Shown here piece by piece: positions 24,172 to 32,369 of a stretch of DNA of 64,000 nt. This stretch comes from Thermanaerovibrio velox DSM 12556. GTDB taxonomy: Bacteria > Synergistota > Synergistia > Synergistales > Synergistaceae. Below the pieces are notes generated by a model. That model was not told the DNA's origin, did not search any database, and saw only the letters and a list, made by a program, of their open reading frames with translations. The position numbers and the translations under genes are program-made. The stretch's first letter is position 1, and the number at the start of each line of letters is the position of its first letter. The stretch is from NCBI RefSeq assembly GCF_000237825.1, contig NZ_CM001377.1:496001-560000 (forward strand). The letters run 5' to 3'.

Positions 24172-25023
24172 GTGATTGGTTTTGAGGAGTCCGGCGTTTC
24201 CTTTGGCCTTGGTCGTCTTGCGGTGATCGCGGGTCCCTGTGCTTTGGAGGGGCTGGACCACGCGTTGATGATCGCCGAGGCCTGCAAGAGGGTTTGTGAC
24301 TCTCTGGGAGTGGGGTATGTGTTCAAGGGGTCATACGACAAGGCGAACCGTACGTCCGCGGACAGCTTTCGGGGTCCTGGGATGGAGGAGGGTCTCAGGA
24401 TCCTTTCGGAGGTGCACCGTCGTCTTGGGGTGCCGGTTTTGACGGACGTGCACGAGACGTGGCAGGTCAAGAGCGTGGCGGAGGCGGTGCAGATAGTGCA
24501 GATCCCCGCGTTCCTCTGCCGTCAGACGGACCTGGTGGTTGCGGCGGCCTCGAGCGGCAGGGTTTTGAACGTGAAGAAGGCCCAGTTCTTGGCCCCCGAG
24601 GACATGGGGTCCGTGGTGGACAAGTGCCGCCGGGCGGGTAACGACAGGGTTATGCTGTGCGAGAGGGGCAGTGTTTTTGGGTACAGGCAGCTGGTGGTGG
24701 ACTTCAGGTCCATGCCGATCATGAGGGAGATGGGCTGTCCTGTGGTTTTTGACGCCACTCACAGCGTCCAGTCCATGGGTGGGCTTGGGGGTAGGAGCGG
24801 CGGGGACAGGAGGTTTGTCCGTCCCCTTTTGAGGTGTGCCGCCTCCCTTGGGGTGGATGCCTTCTTCCTGGAGGTTCATCAGGACCCCGACAAGGCCCCC
24901 AGCGACGGCCCCAACATGGTTCCCTTGGAGCTTTTCGGTGGGTTGATGGCGGAGGTAAAGGGGATATGGGACCGGGCCATGGAGAGCGGTTTTGCGTCCC
25001 TTGATTGGGTGGAGATGCCATGA
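24172..25023 (+). CDS. kdsA: 3-deoxy-8-phosphooctulonate synthase (metal-dependent type)
   Basis: Condenses arabinose-5-phosphate with phosphoenolpyruvate to Kdo-8-phosphate. Core motifs are VIAGPCALEGLDHALMIAE, FKGSYDKANRTS, DVHETWQVKSVAEAVQIVQI, FDATHSVQSMGG and a C-terminal HQDPDKAPSDGPN. The Cys in AGPC marks the metal-dependent class exemplified by Aquifex; the E. coli enzyme has Asn there. Length is 283 residues. The GTG start at 24172 has GGGAGGT upstream and sits two bases after kdsB. The stop overlaps kdsD. Confidence 0.94.
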   Translation: MIGFEESGVSFGLGRLAVIAGPCALEGLDHALMIAEACKRVCDSLGVGYVFKGSYDKANRTSADSFRGPGMEEGLRILSEVHRRLGVPVLTDVHETWQVKSVAEAVQIVQIPAFLCRQTDLVVAAASSGRVLNVKKAQFLAPEDMGSVVDKCRRAGNDRVMLCERGSVFGYRQLVVDFRSMPIMREMGCPVVFDATHSVQSMGGLGGRSGGDRRFVRPLLRCAASLGVDAFFLEVHQDPDKAPSDGPNMVPLELFGGLMAEVKGIWDRAMESGFASLDWVEMP

Positions 25024-26023
25024 TGTTGCCTTACGAGAGGGATATCTCCAGGGTGGGGGATCGGGAGCTTTTGGAGACGGGGCTCGAGGTGATGCGGGAG
25101 GAGGCGGCGGCGGTCTTGGCGGCGGCGGACCGGATGGGGGATGAGCTGGTTCGGGCTGCCAGGATGGTGGCCTCCTGCTCCGGCAGGGTTGTGGTGTGCG
25201 GCCTTGGCAAGTCGGGGCTCATCGGCCGCAAGATAGCCGCTACCCTTGCCTCCCTTGGGTGTCCCGCTTTTTTCCTGCACGCCGCGGAGGGTTCCCACGG
25301 GGACTTGGGGATGGTGTGCCGGGGGGATGTGGGGTTGTTCCTAAGCAACAGCGGCACCACCAGGGAGGTCTTGGAGATAGTGCCTTTCTTCAGGCGCATA
25401 GGATGTCCCGTGGTGGCCATGACCGGTCGTTTGGACTCCCCCCTTGCCCGTTCGGCGGACGTGGTTTTGGACTGTTCGGTTAGGCGTGAGGCGGATCCAT
25501 TGGGCATAGCCCCCACCAGCAGCACCACCCTTCAGCTGGCGGTGGGAGACGCGTTGGCGGGGATGGTGACCCGGCTTTTGGGTTTGAAGGAGGAGGACTT
25601 TGCCCTCTTTCACCCCGGTGGTGCCCTAGGCAGGAGGCTGCTCTTGAGGTTGTCGGATGTGATGGCCCAGGGGGACCGGGTGCCCCGGGTGGCCTCCTCG
25701 GCCTTGGTGAAGGAGGCGCTGTTTGAGATGACCCACAAGGGCTACGGGGCGGTGGCGGTTGAGGGGCCTGAGGGGCTCTTGGAGGGCATATTCACCGATG
25801 GGGACCTGAGGCGGCTGATGGAGCGTCGTGGGGTTGACGCGCTGGAGCTGCCGTGGGGGATGTGATGACCTTGTCGCCCAAGGTGATGCCTCCCCACAAG
25901 CTTGCGGCGGAGGCCTTGAGGCTGATGGAGGAGATGGAGATATCGGTGGTGCTGGTGGCGGAAGAGGGGCGTCTTCTCGGCATAGTCCACCTGCACGACC
26001 TTTTGAAGGCGGGGGTGGCCTGA
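25020..26023 (+). pseudogene. kdsD: Arabinose-5-phosphate isomerase KdsD, split by a one-base frameshift
   Basis: Converts ribulose-5-phosphate to arabinose-5-phosphate, substrate of KdsA. The SIS domain (VVCGLGKSGLIGRKIAATLA, LSNSGTTREVLEI) and the first CBS domain (GYGAVAVEGPEGLLEGIFTD) are intact up to ALELPWGM and a stop at 25863-25865. The second CBS domain continues at once in the frame that starts around 25853 (GDVMTLSPKVMPPHKLAAEA, then LLGIVHLHDLLKAGVA) and stops at 26021-26023. One extra G near 25853 (giving LPVGDVMT) would restore a 334-residue protein, the normal KdsD length. Either a base is missing, the gene has lost its last CBS domain, or a -1 slip on the GGGGG run rejoins the frames. 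Kdo synthesis needs the activity, so an error or recoding is plausible. Confidence 0.85.
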
Positions 26024-26025
26024 GG

Positions 26026-27279
26026 TTGGGGCCCTTTGCCCGTTGGTTGGTTAGTTTCATTGAGGGGTGTGCCTTTACCGTTGCCTCCCCTTGGTTGAAG
26101 GGGCGTTACGACCGGTGGGAGGAGAGGACTGGGGCTTTACCCTTCCCCGAGATTGTGGAGCCGGTGGTTTGGTTTCACGGGGTATCGGTTGGGGAGGTTC
26201 AGGCCGCCTGGCCGGTTGCGAAGGCCTTGAGGGACGCCGGTTACGATGGGGTCCTTGCGGTGAGTGCGGTGACCCGTACGGGTATGAGGACCGCCATGGA
26301 TCTCATGGGGGGTCTTGCGGATCTGTTCCTTGCCTACCCTTGGGACAAGAGGGGATGGGTGAGGGGTTTCCTTGACAGGTTAAGGCCGTGGGTCTACGTG
26401 GCCTTTGAGACCGAGATGTGGCCCACCCTCATATGGGAGGCAAAGTCCCGTGGTGTCAAGCTGGTGCTGGCCAACGGCAGGGTATCCGATCGGTCCTTTA
26501 GGGGGATGATGAGGCTCAGGGGGTTGTATGGGGACCTTTTGGGGTGTTTTGATGCCGTATTTCCCCGGGGGTCTGTGGATGGGGAGAGGCTTCTTGCCCT
26601 TGGGGTGCCGGAGGGGGTTTTGAGGGAGGCGGGGGACGTGAAGGCCGACGGGGTATGGCTGCGCCGGTTGAACGCGGACCTTTCGGGCTACTCCTTCCGG
26701 GGGGATCTATTTGTGGCGGGGAGCACCCATCCCGGGGAGGAGGAGGAGGTTCTAAGGGCCTTTCTCCTTGCCCGGTCCGCGGGTTTTGGGGGTCTTAGGC
26801 TGGCGTTGGTGCCTAGGCATCCCGAGAGGGCGGGGGATTGTCTGCGTCTTTGCCGTGATCGGGGACTTCGGGCGGAGCTCTTCTCTGAGGATCCCAGTCT
26901 TTGCGGGGATTTTGAGGTTGTAGTGGTGGACCGGGTGGGGGTGTTGTTCTCCCTTTACGGGCTTGCGTCGGCGGCCTTTGTGGGGGGCAGTCTTGTCCCA
27001 AAGGGGGGGCAGAACGTGATGGAGCCCGCGGTTTGGGGGGTGCCGGTGATGTTCGGTCCCCACATGGAGGACTTTGTGGAGCAGCGGGATCGGTTGTTGG
27101 AGTCCCGGTTGGGCTTTGAGGTCCTCTCCGGCGACGAAATGGGGGAGCGTTTAATCGAACTTCTTGGGTTAAGGTGTAGAATCTCATCCTGTGGGGCCCT
27201 TTTTGGGTCTGGGGATGAGATGTCCGCCTCCCGGCGGGTGGCCTCGGAGGTCTTGGGGCTTCTTGAGGGGAGTTTTTAG
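26026..27279 (+). CDS. waaA: 3-deoxy-D-manno-octulosonic acid transferase
   Basis: GT30 enzyme that transfers Kdo from CMP-Kdo to lipid IVA. It has an N-terminal membrane-associated helix (FARWLVSFIEGCAFTVASPW) and the family motifs VVWFHGVSVGEVQAAWPVAK, VYVAFETEMWPTLIWEAKSR (catalytic Glu region), VAGSTHPGEEEEVLRAF and FVGGSLVPKGGQNVMEPAVW. Length is 417 residues from the TTG at 26026, three bases after kdsD. The conserved GGHN is GGQN here. The frame extends upstream across the kdsD second CBS domain, but that part is the wrong frame for kdsD and unlike WaaA. Whether it adds one or two Kdo units is unknown. Confidence 0.92.
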   Translation: MGPFARWLVSFIEGCAFTVASPWLKGRYDRWEERTGALPFPEIVEPVVWFHGVSVGEVQAAWPVAKALRDAGYDGVLAVSAVTRTGMRTAMDLMGGLADLFLAYPWDKRGWVRGFLDRLRPWVYVAFETEMWPTLIWEAKSRGVKLVLANGRVSDRSFRGMMRLRGLYGDLLGCFDAVFPRGSVDGERLLALGVPEGVLREAGDVKADGVWLRRLNADLSGYSFRGDLFVAGSTHPGEEEEVLRAFLLARSAGFGGLRLALVPRHPERAGDCLRLCRDRGLRAELFSEDPSLCGDFEVVVVDRVGVLFSLYGLASAAFVGGSLVPKGGQNVMEPAVWGVPVMFGPHMEDFVEQRDRLLESRLGFEVLSGDEMGERLIELLGLRCRISSCGALFGSGDEMSASRRVASEVLGLLEGSF

Positions 27280-27326
27280 GCCGGAGGGTTTGGATAGGTA
27301 AAAAACAGAATGGGGTGGTGTTTTAC

Positions 27327-28481
27327 ATGTTCAACGCCAACGTGGCGGGCAAGATGCGTTTTGGCGTGGGGGTATCCTCCACGGTGGGAGATGCGGTGAG
27401 GTCTTTGGGGGCTGAGAGGGCGGTTTTGGTGACCGATTCCACCATGGAGTCCTTGGGGGTGGCGGACAAGATATGTTCGTACCTTGAGGGGGCTGGGGTA
27501 GAGGCCTTTGTTTTCGCTGGGGTGGAGCCGGAGCCGTCGGTGGAGACCACCGATGCGGTGGCGGAGCTGGCCAGGGAGCACGACTGCCAGGCGGTTGTGG
27601 GTCTTGGGGGCGGCAGCTGTCTGGACGTGGCTAAGGCGGTGAGCGTGCTGATAACCAACGAGGGCAGTGCGGCCCGGTACCAGGGGTTGGGTTTGGTTAA
27701 GAACCCCGGGGTTCCCAAGGTGATGATCCCCACCACCGCTGGGACCGGTTCTGAGGTGACCTTTACGGCGGTGTTGATCCGCAAGAGCGACGGTTTCAAG
27801 GGGGGCATAAACGACGAGAAGCTGTTCCCCGATCTGAGCCTGTTGGATCCGGAGCTCACGGTGACCATGCCTCCGGCGGTCACCGCCAGCACCGGGATGG
27901 ACGCGTTGGTTCACGCGTTGGAGGCTTTCAGCGGCCGCAGTGCCAGTCCCTTCAGCGACATGTTCGCCCGGGAGGCCATGAGGCTAATAGGCCGCAGCAT
28001 AAGGACCGCCACTTGGAACGGCAGGGACATGGAGTCCAGGAGCGCCATGCTCTTGGCCTCCTATTACGCGGGGGTGGCTTTGGCCAACGCGGGGGTTGGG
28101 GCATGTCATTCCCTGGCGTACCCGTTGGGGGGCATGTTTGGGGTGGGTCATGGCTGCGCCAACGCCCTTTTGATGCCCTACGTGGCCCGTCACAACGCGG
28201 TGGCCTGCGTGGACAGGTATGCGGAGGCCTATGAGCTCTTGGGGGGTGTGGCGGAGGGCTGGCCCAAGAGGGAGGCGGCCTTTGCCCTGGCGGAGCTCTT
28301 GGAGGAGCTGGTGGGGGACCTGGGGCTTCCGTCCAGGATGTCGGAGCTCAAGGTGGGCATAGAGGAGCGGCACTTCGACGAGATGGCGGACCGGGCCATG
28401 GCGGTGGCTCGTCCCATGGAGAACAACCCGAGGTTTATGGACAAGAAGGCCTGCATGGCCATATACAAGGAGGCGTATTAG
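27327..28481 (+). CDS. kdnB: Iron-containing alcohol dehydrogenase, KdnB-like (Kdo 8-dehydrogenase)
   Basis: A 384-residue group III metal-dependent alcohol dehydrogenase. NAD binding: VVGLGGGSCLDVAKAVSVL and PTTAGTGSEVT. Metal ligands Asp and His are in STGMDALVHALEAF and two further His in ACHSLAYPLGGMFGVGHGCA. Such enzymes act on many alcohols, but this one sits four bases before a DegT-type aminotransferase and directly after waaA. That pairing matches Shewanella KdnB/KdnA, which oxidise C8 of Kdo and aminate it to Kdo8N. Start ATG 27327 follows GGGGTGGTG; GTG 27315 is possible. A housekeeping fermentative dehydrogenase is the alternative. Confidence 0.75.
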   Translation: MFNANVAGKMRFGVGVSSTVGDAVRSLGAERAVLVTDSTMESLGVADKICSYLEGAGVEAFVFAGVEPEPSVETTDAVAELAREHDCQAVVGLGGGSCLDVAKAVSVLITNEGSAARYQGLGLVKNPGVPKVMIPTTAGTGSEVTFTAVLIRKSDGFKGGINDEKLFPDLSLLDPELTVTMPPAVTASTGMDALVHALEAFSGRSASPFSDMFAREAMRLIGRSIRTATWNGRDMESRSAMLLASYYAGVALANAGVGACHSLAYPLGGMFGVGHGCANALLMPYVARHNAVACVDRYAEAYELLGGVAEGWPKREAAFALAELLEELVGDLGLPSRMSELKVGIEERHFDEMADRAMAVARPMENNPRFMDKKACMAIYKEAY

Positions 28482-28484
28482 GAG

Positions 28485-29684
28485 ATGCCGGGTTTTGAGC
28501 TTTTTGATCAGCGGGAGATCGATGCGGTGGCGGAGGTGCTTCGCCGCCGGATAGTGCACCGTTATTCCTTCCAGGGGGTTAGGGAGGGTATTTACAAGGT
28601 GGAGGAGTTCGAGGGGGCTTGTGCTGGGAAGTTCGGGTCCCAGTATGCCCTTGGGGTATCCTCGGGGAGTGCGGCCCTGTACGTGGCCCTGAAGGCCTGC
28701 GGGATAGGGCCCGGTGACGAGGTCATAACCACGCCCTTTACTTTCATAGCCAGTGTGGAGGCCATACTGGAGTGTGGCGCCGTGCCGGTGCTGGGGGAGA
28801 TAGACGAGAGTTTGAACTTGGATCCCAACTGCGTGGAGGACCTGGTGACCGACCGGACCAGGGCGGTGATGCCGGTTCACATGTTCGGGGCCTCGGCGGA
28901 CATGGACGCCTTCAAGAGGGTCTGTGAGGACTATGGCCTCATGCTCTTCGAGGACGCCTGCCAGGCCATGGGGGCCAGTTACAAGGGCCGTTACTGCGGT
29001 TCCATGGGGCTTTGGGGCACCTTCAGCCTGGACCCGTATAAGATAGTCACTGTGGGGGAGGGCGGAATGGTGCTCACCTCCGATGAGGAGCTTTACCACC
29101 GGATGGAGTATTACCACGACCACGGTCACGTGCACGACAAGTCCATAGACCGGGGGGCGGAGCGGAAGGCCTGTCTTGGGTTCAACTTCCGGATGAGCGA
29201 GATCCAGGGGGCTTTGGGCCTTGTGGGGTTGGAGAAGCTGGACACTGCCATAGGGATGCTCAGGGCCACCAGGGACAAGGTGCTGGGGGAGATCAAGGAC
29301 TTAGGCCTTAAGACCCGTCAGCTGCCGGACCCGGAGGGTGAGCTGGCCACCCAGATAGTGTTCCTGCTGCCGGACCGGGAGGCCGCGAGGCGTTTCCAGG
29401 GGGCTGCCAAGGAGGCGGGCTTTGGATGCGGCATCCTGAGCGACAACACCTGGCACTACGCCAGGCACTGGGACACCTTGAGGGACGGGAAGGTTTACTC
29501 CCGGGTCCGTTGTCCCTATGATTGTCCCCATGCGGAGTACGTGCCCGCCTACAGGCCCGCGGAGTGGCCGGTGACCCACTCGATACTGGAGAGGGCCGCG
29601 GTGTTCGGGCTTGACATCCTTATGGACGACCGGCGGGTGGAGACCCTGATCGGTGCCATAAGGGCCGGGGCCAAGGCCATTTAA
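28485..29684 (+). CDS. kdnA: DegT/DnrJ/EryC1 aminotransferase, KdnA-like
   Basis: A 399-residue PLP-dependent sugar aminotransferase. Features are LGVSSGSAALYVALKACGIG, ITTPFTFIASVEAILECGAV, PVHMFGASADMDA, the Asp of FEDACQAMGASYKG and the lysine-bearing SLDPYKIVTVGEGGMVLTS. Together with the preceding dehydrogenase it fits KdnA, which makes 8-amino-3,8-dideoxy-D-manno-octulosonate (Kdo8N) for LPS. Family members more commonly aminate nucleotide sugars, so the Kdo assignment leans on context: it lies in the kds/waaA operon. The start ATG is one base past the kdnB stop region with GGAG before it. Confidence 0.75.
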   Translation: MPGFELFDQREIDAVAEVLRRRIVHRYSFQGVREGIYKVEEFEGACAGKFGSQYALGVSSGSAALYVALKACGIGPGDEVITTPFTFIASVEAILECGAVPVLGEIDESLNLDPNCVEDLVTDRTRAVMPVHMFGASADMDAFKRVCEDYGLMLFEDACQAMGASYKGRYCGSMGLWGTFSLDPYKIVTVGEGGMVLTSDEELYHRMEYYHDHGHVHDKSIDRGAERKACLGFNFRMSEIQGALGLVGLEKLDTAIGMLRATRDKVLGEIKDLGLKTRQLPDPEGELATQIVFLLPDREAARRFQGAAKEAGFGCGILSDNTWHYARHWDTLRDGKVYSRVRCPYDCPHAEYVPAYRPAEWPVTHSILERAAVFGLDILMDDRRVETLIGAIRAGAKAI

Positions 29685-29802
29685 CGTTTAAGCGTTTTGC
29701 CTTGGGGAAGCGGGTTTTTGATGCTCCCATAAGTTGAGGGCATGAGGCGGCTTGGTTCCCCCTGGGGGGCAGGGCCGCCATTCCGGTGTCAGAAGGGGTT
29801 TT

Positions 29803-30997
29803 GTGCTGATGGCCAGGGGTGTCAGGGTTTTGGTGCTCAGCGATGGTGTGGCGGGGCGATGTGAACCAGAGCCGGGGGGTCGCTTTGTGGTTTCGCCGGG
29901 CCCTGGGGGAGCGTGGGGTGCCGGTGGAGGTCCACGAGCGGGAGGTGCCGAGGCTTTCGGGGTTCTCCTCTGCCAGGGCCAGGGCTTCTTCGCTGTTCCT
30001 CAAGTCCGGGGGGCGGCGGAAGGCCCGGGATTGGTTGGCGTCCTTCGGCGGGGATCTCCCGGGTTTTGTTGAGGGGGGCAGTCTCGGCGGGGAGGGGTTT
30101 CTGATCCTCTCCGCGGGGAGCCGCTGTGCTCCTTACAACCTTGCCTTAGGTCTTTTGTTCGGGGCGGTCAGCGTGACCATAATGACCCCTTCGGTGTTGG
30201 GGCTTGATCCCTTTGACTACGCCATAGTGCCGGAGCACGACAACCCACCGAGGCGCAGCAACGTCTTCAGCACCCTTGGGGCTCCTAACTCGGTGGATCC
30301 TGGGGAGCTGGAGGCCCGCGGTGCGGCCCTGGCGGAGCTGTTCCCCCCTGTGTCTGAAAGGCGCTGGGCCCTTTTGGTGGGCGGTGATGACCGGAACTAC
30401 CGGGTGAGCCCCAGGTGGGTACGGCGGGAGGTGGGGGTGCTCTTGAGGAGGGCCGAGGCGTTTGGGGCGGACCTTTACGTCACCACCTCCCGCAGGACCT
30501 CCAGGGAGGCGGAGGATGCCTTGGAGAGGCTCTTATGCGGGAGCGGGGCGGTGAGGATGTACCTTCCCGCCTCCCGGTGTTCCGAGAACCCGGTGCCGGG
30601 GATGTTAGGGCTTTGTACCCGGGTGTTCTGCACCGAGGACTCGGTGTCCATGGTGTCCGAGGCGGTCACCGCGGGGCACCGGGTGGTGCTCATGCGGGTG
30701 GATAGGGTGGGGGGCATGAGGTCCGGTTTGTCCCGGTTTTTGATGAGTGCCCATGAAGGCGGGGTGGTCCCGAGGGGGGTTTTGTTCGGTCCTGCCAGGT
30801 TTGACCAGCTCTTTGGGGCTCTGCGGCGCCAGGGGCTTTTGGAGGAGTGGGGGCTGCTCAAGCGGGAGATGCCCATGGTGGACGGGTTGGGCCGTGTGGT
30901 GGTGCCGGAGGATCCGAGGCGGGGGGCCAGCTTTAACGAGGCCCGTCGATCCGCCCTGTGGCTGGCGGAGAAGCTTTTAGAGAAGTGGGGGTTTTGA
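29803..30997 (+). pseudogene. ELM1-family (DUF1022) protein with a one-base frameshift near the N-terminus
   Basis: Most of the protein reads in one frame from about 29861 to the stop at 30997 and matches the mitochondrial-fission ELM1 family (PF06258): VVPEHDNPPRRSNVFSTLGA, WALLVGGDDRNYRVS, VTTSRRTSREAEDAL and CTEDSVSMVSEA. The expected N-terminus, VRVLVLSDGVAG, is encoded in a different frame from GTG 29803 or ATG 29809. The frames meet at GGGGCGATGTGAACC (29853-29867), where deleting G29858 would give GHVNQSRG, the family's N-terminal motif, and a 395-residue protein. As written, translation would need an internal start. Bacterial members lie in LPS loci and have a GT-B-like fold, so a glycosyltransferase role is possible but unproven. 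It abuts the O-antigen-ligase-like gene. Confidence 0.75.
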
Positions 30998-32340
30998 TGG
31001 GCGGTTTGGGCGTGGATGGGGTTTGTTCGGGGAGGCCCGAGGGGGTCTTGGGCGTGCCTGGAGGTGGGCGGTACGGCCGCTGGTTTGACGCATCATTCCT
31101 TGGGGCCTTCCTTTTCACCGTCGCGGGGCCGGTTCCCCGTTATCTCTTCTTCGCCGCGGCGCTGGCGTTCTTCTTCAAGGCCCGGCTTTGGAGGTCCGTG
31201 GCGGGGGTGTGGGGGTTGGTGCCGTGGCCTTTTAGGTGGGGGCTTTGGACCCTCATTGTCTTCGGCCTTGTGTCGGAGCTGGCTGGATGCCGCGGCCTTG
31301 CGGAGGTCCTTAAGGGTTATTCCCTCGTCCTAGAGCCCTTTTTAGGAGGTCTTATGGGGTTTGCCTTCTTCCTTAGGAGGGGCAGCTTCCGGAGGTGGAT
31401 GATCCTGTGGCCCTGGGTGCTGATGATCACCCTCCTTGCGGTGCTCTGTTGTACTGTGGGGCCCTTCGCGTCGAGGGAGATAGGGGGTGCTTTGTCCCAC
31501 AAGGGGATGTGGTACGCAGCTCCATTGGCGGTGACTTTGGCACCCGTGGCTTTGTCCGTCTTTGCGCTTGCTCGTGGGTGGGGCAGGGCCCTGTGGTGGG
31601 GCGTGGTGTTCGTGCTCTGTGCCCTTTGCGCCCTGGTGGGCAGGAGCAGCGCGGGCATCATAGGTTTTGCGGTGGGGGTGTTGGTGGCGGCATCCTGCTT
31701 CCTAAGGCTTGGCAGGGGGGGGCGGGAATGCAGGAGGCTTGGGGGTCTTGCCCTTTTGGCCTTGCTGGTGGCCTCAGCGGTTTTGATCGGGTCTTCCACG
31801 GTAAGGGGTTATGTTATGGCCGAGGCGGCCCAGATCTGGTCTCTTAGGGATGCCCTAAGGACCGGTGATTTCGAAATGTTTACCACCTTCCGGAACCTGA
31901 TATGGAGGATGGGGATGGACCTGTTCTCCCAGAGGCCCCTTGTGGGGTGGGGATGGGGCAGGCTTGACCGATGGGCCCCGTTGGTTAGGGATCCAGCCCT
32001 TCGGGAACGATGGGTTTCTGTATCCGGTGAGTGGCCTTCGCACCTTCACAACGACTTCATGGAGCTTTTGGTGTCCATGGGGGTGTTGGGTGGGGCGGTG
32101 TACTTGGGGTTGGCTTACGGGTTTTTGCGGATGTCCGCTGGGGTGGTGGTGATGTATCGTTTGAGGCATCCCTGTGCGGTGGGCCTTGCGGGGGCCATGT
32201 TGGGCGCTTTGGTCTGGGGCATGGCGGGGGGTGTCATAGCGGAGCGGAGCGTGTCCGGCATGTTCTATTGGACCCTGTGGGGGGCCCTCATGGGGCTTTA
32301 CTGCCGGGGGTGCTTGGCGGGGCTTAGGTCTCGTGCTTAG
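30997..32340 (+). CDS. O-antigen ligase-like membrane protein (WaaL/Wzy_C family)
   Basis: Encodes 447 residues with about ten to twelve hydrophobic segments. The large periplasmic loop carries the family hallmark SHLHNDFMELLVSMGVLGG, preceded by FRNLIWRMGMDLFSQRPLVGWGWGR split across two stretches. WaaL proteins transfer O-antigen or other glycans from undecaprenyl diphosphate to lipid A-core in the periplasm; Wzy polymerases look similar. The ATG overlaps the upstream TGA by one base, so the gene belongs to the LPS operon and probably ends it. Ligase is favoured over polymerase because no O-unit synthesis genes surround it. Confidence 0.8.
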   Translation: MGGLGVDGVCSGRPEGVLGVPGGGRYGRWFDASFLGAFLFTVAGPVPRYLFFAAALAFFFKARLWRSVAGVWGLVPWPFRWGLWTLIVFGLVSELAGCRGLAEVLKGYSLVLEPFLGGLMGFAFFLRRGSFRRWMILWPWVLMITLLAVLCCTVGPFASREIGGALSHKGMWYAAPLAVTLAPVALSVFALARGWGRALWWGVVFVLCALCALVGRSSAGIIGFAVGVLVAASCFLRLGRGGRECRRLGGLALLALLVASAVLIGSSTVRGYVMAEAAQIWSLRDALRTGDFEMFTTFRNLIWRMGMDLFSQRPLVGWGWGRLDRWAPLVRDPALRERWVSVSGEWPSHLHNDFMELLVSMGVLGGAVYLGLAYGFLRMSAGVVVMYRLRHPCAVGLAGAMLGALVWGMAGGVIAERSVSGMFYWTLWGALMGLYCRGCLAGLRSRA

Positions 32341-32369
32341 GGTTAAAAACTGATTAGGGGTGATCTTGT

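Noticed and set aside
25828-26025. N-terminal extension of waaA
   Set aside because: This stretch encodes the second CBS domain of kdsD in another frame; the waaA-frame reading is Gly/Arg-rich with no WaaA similarity.
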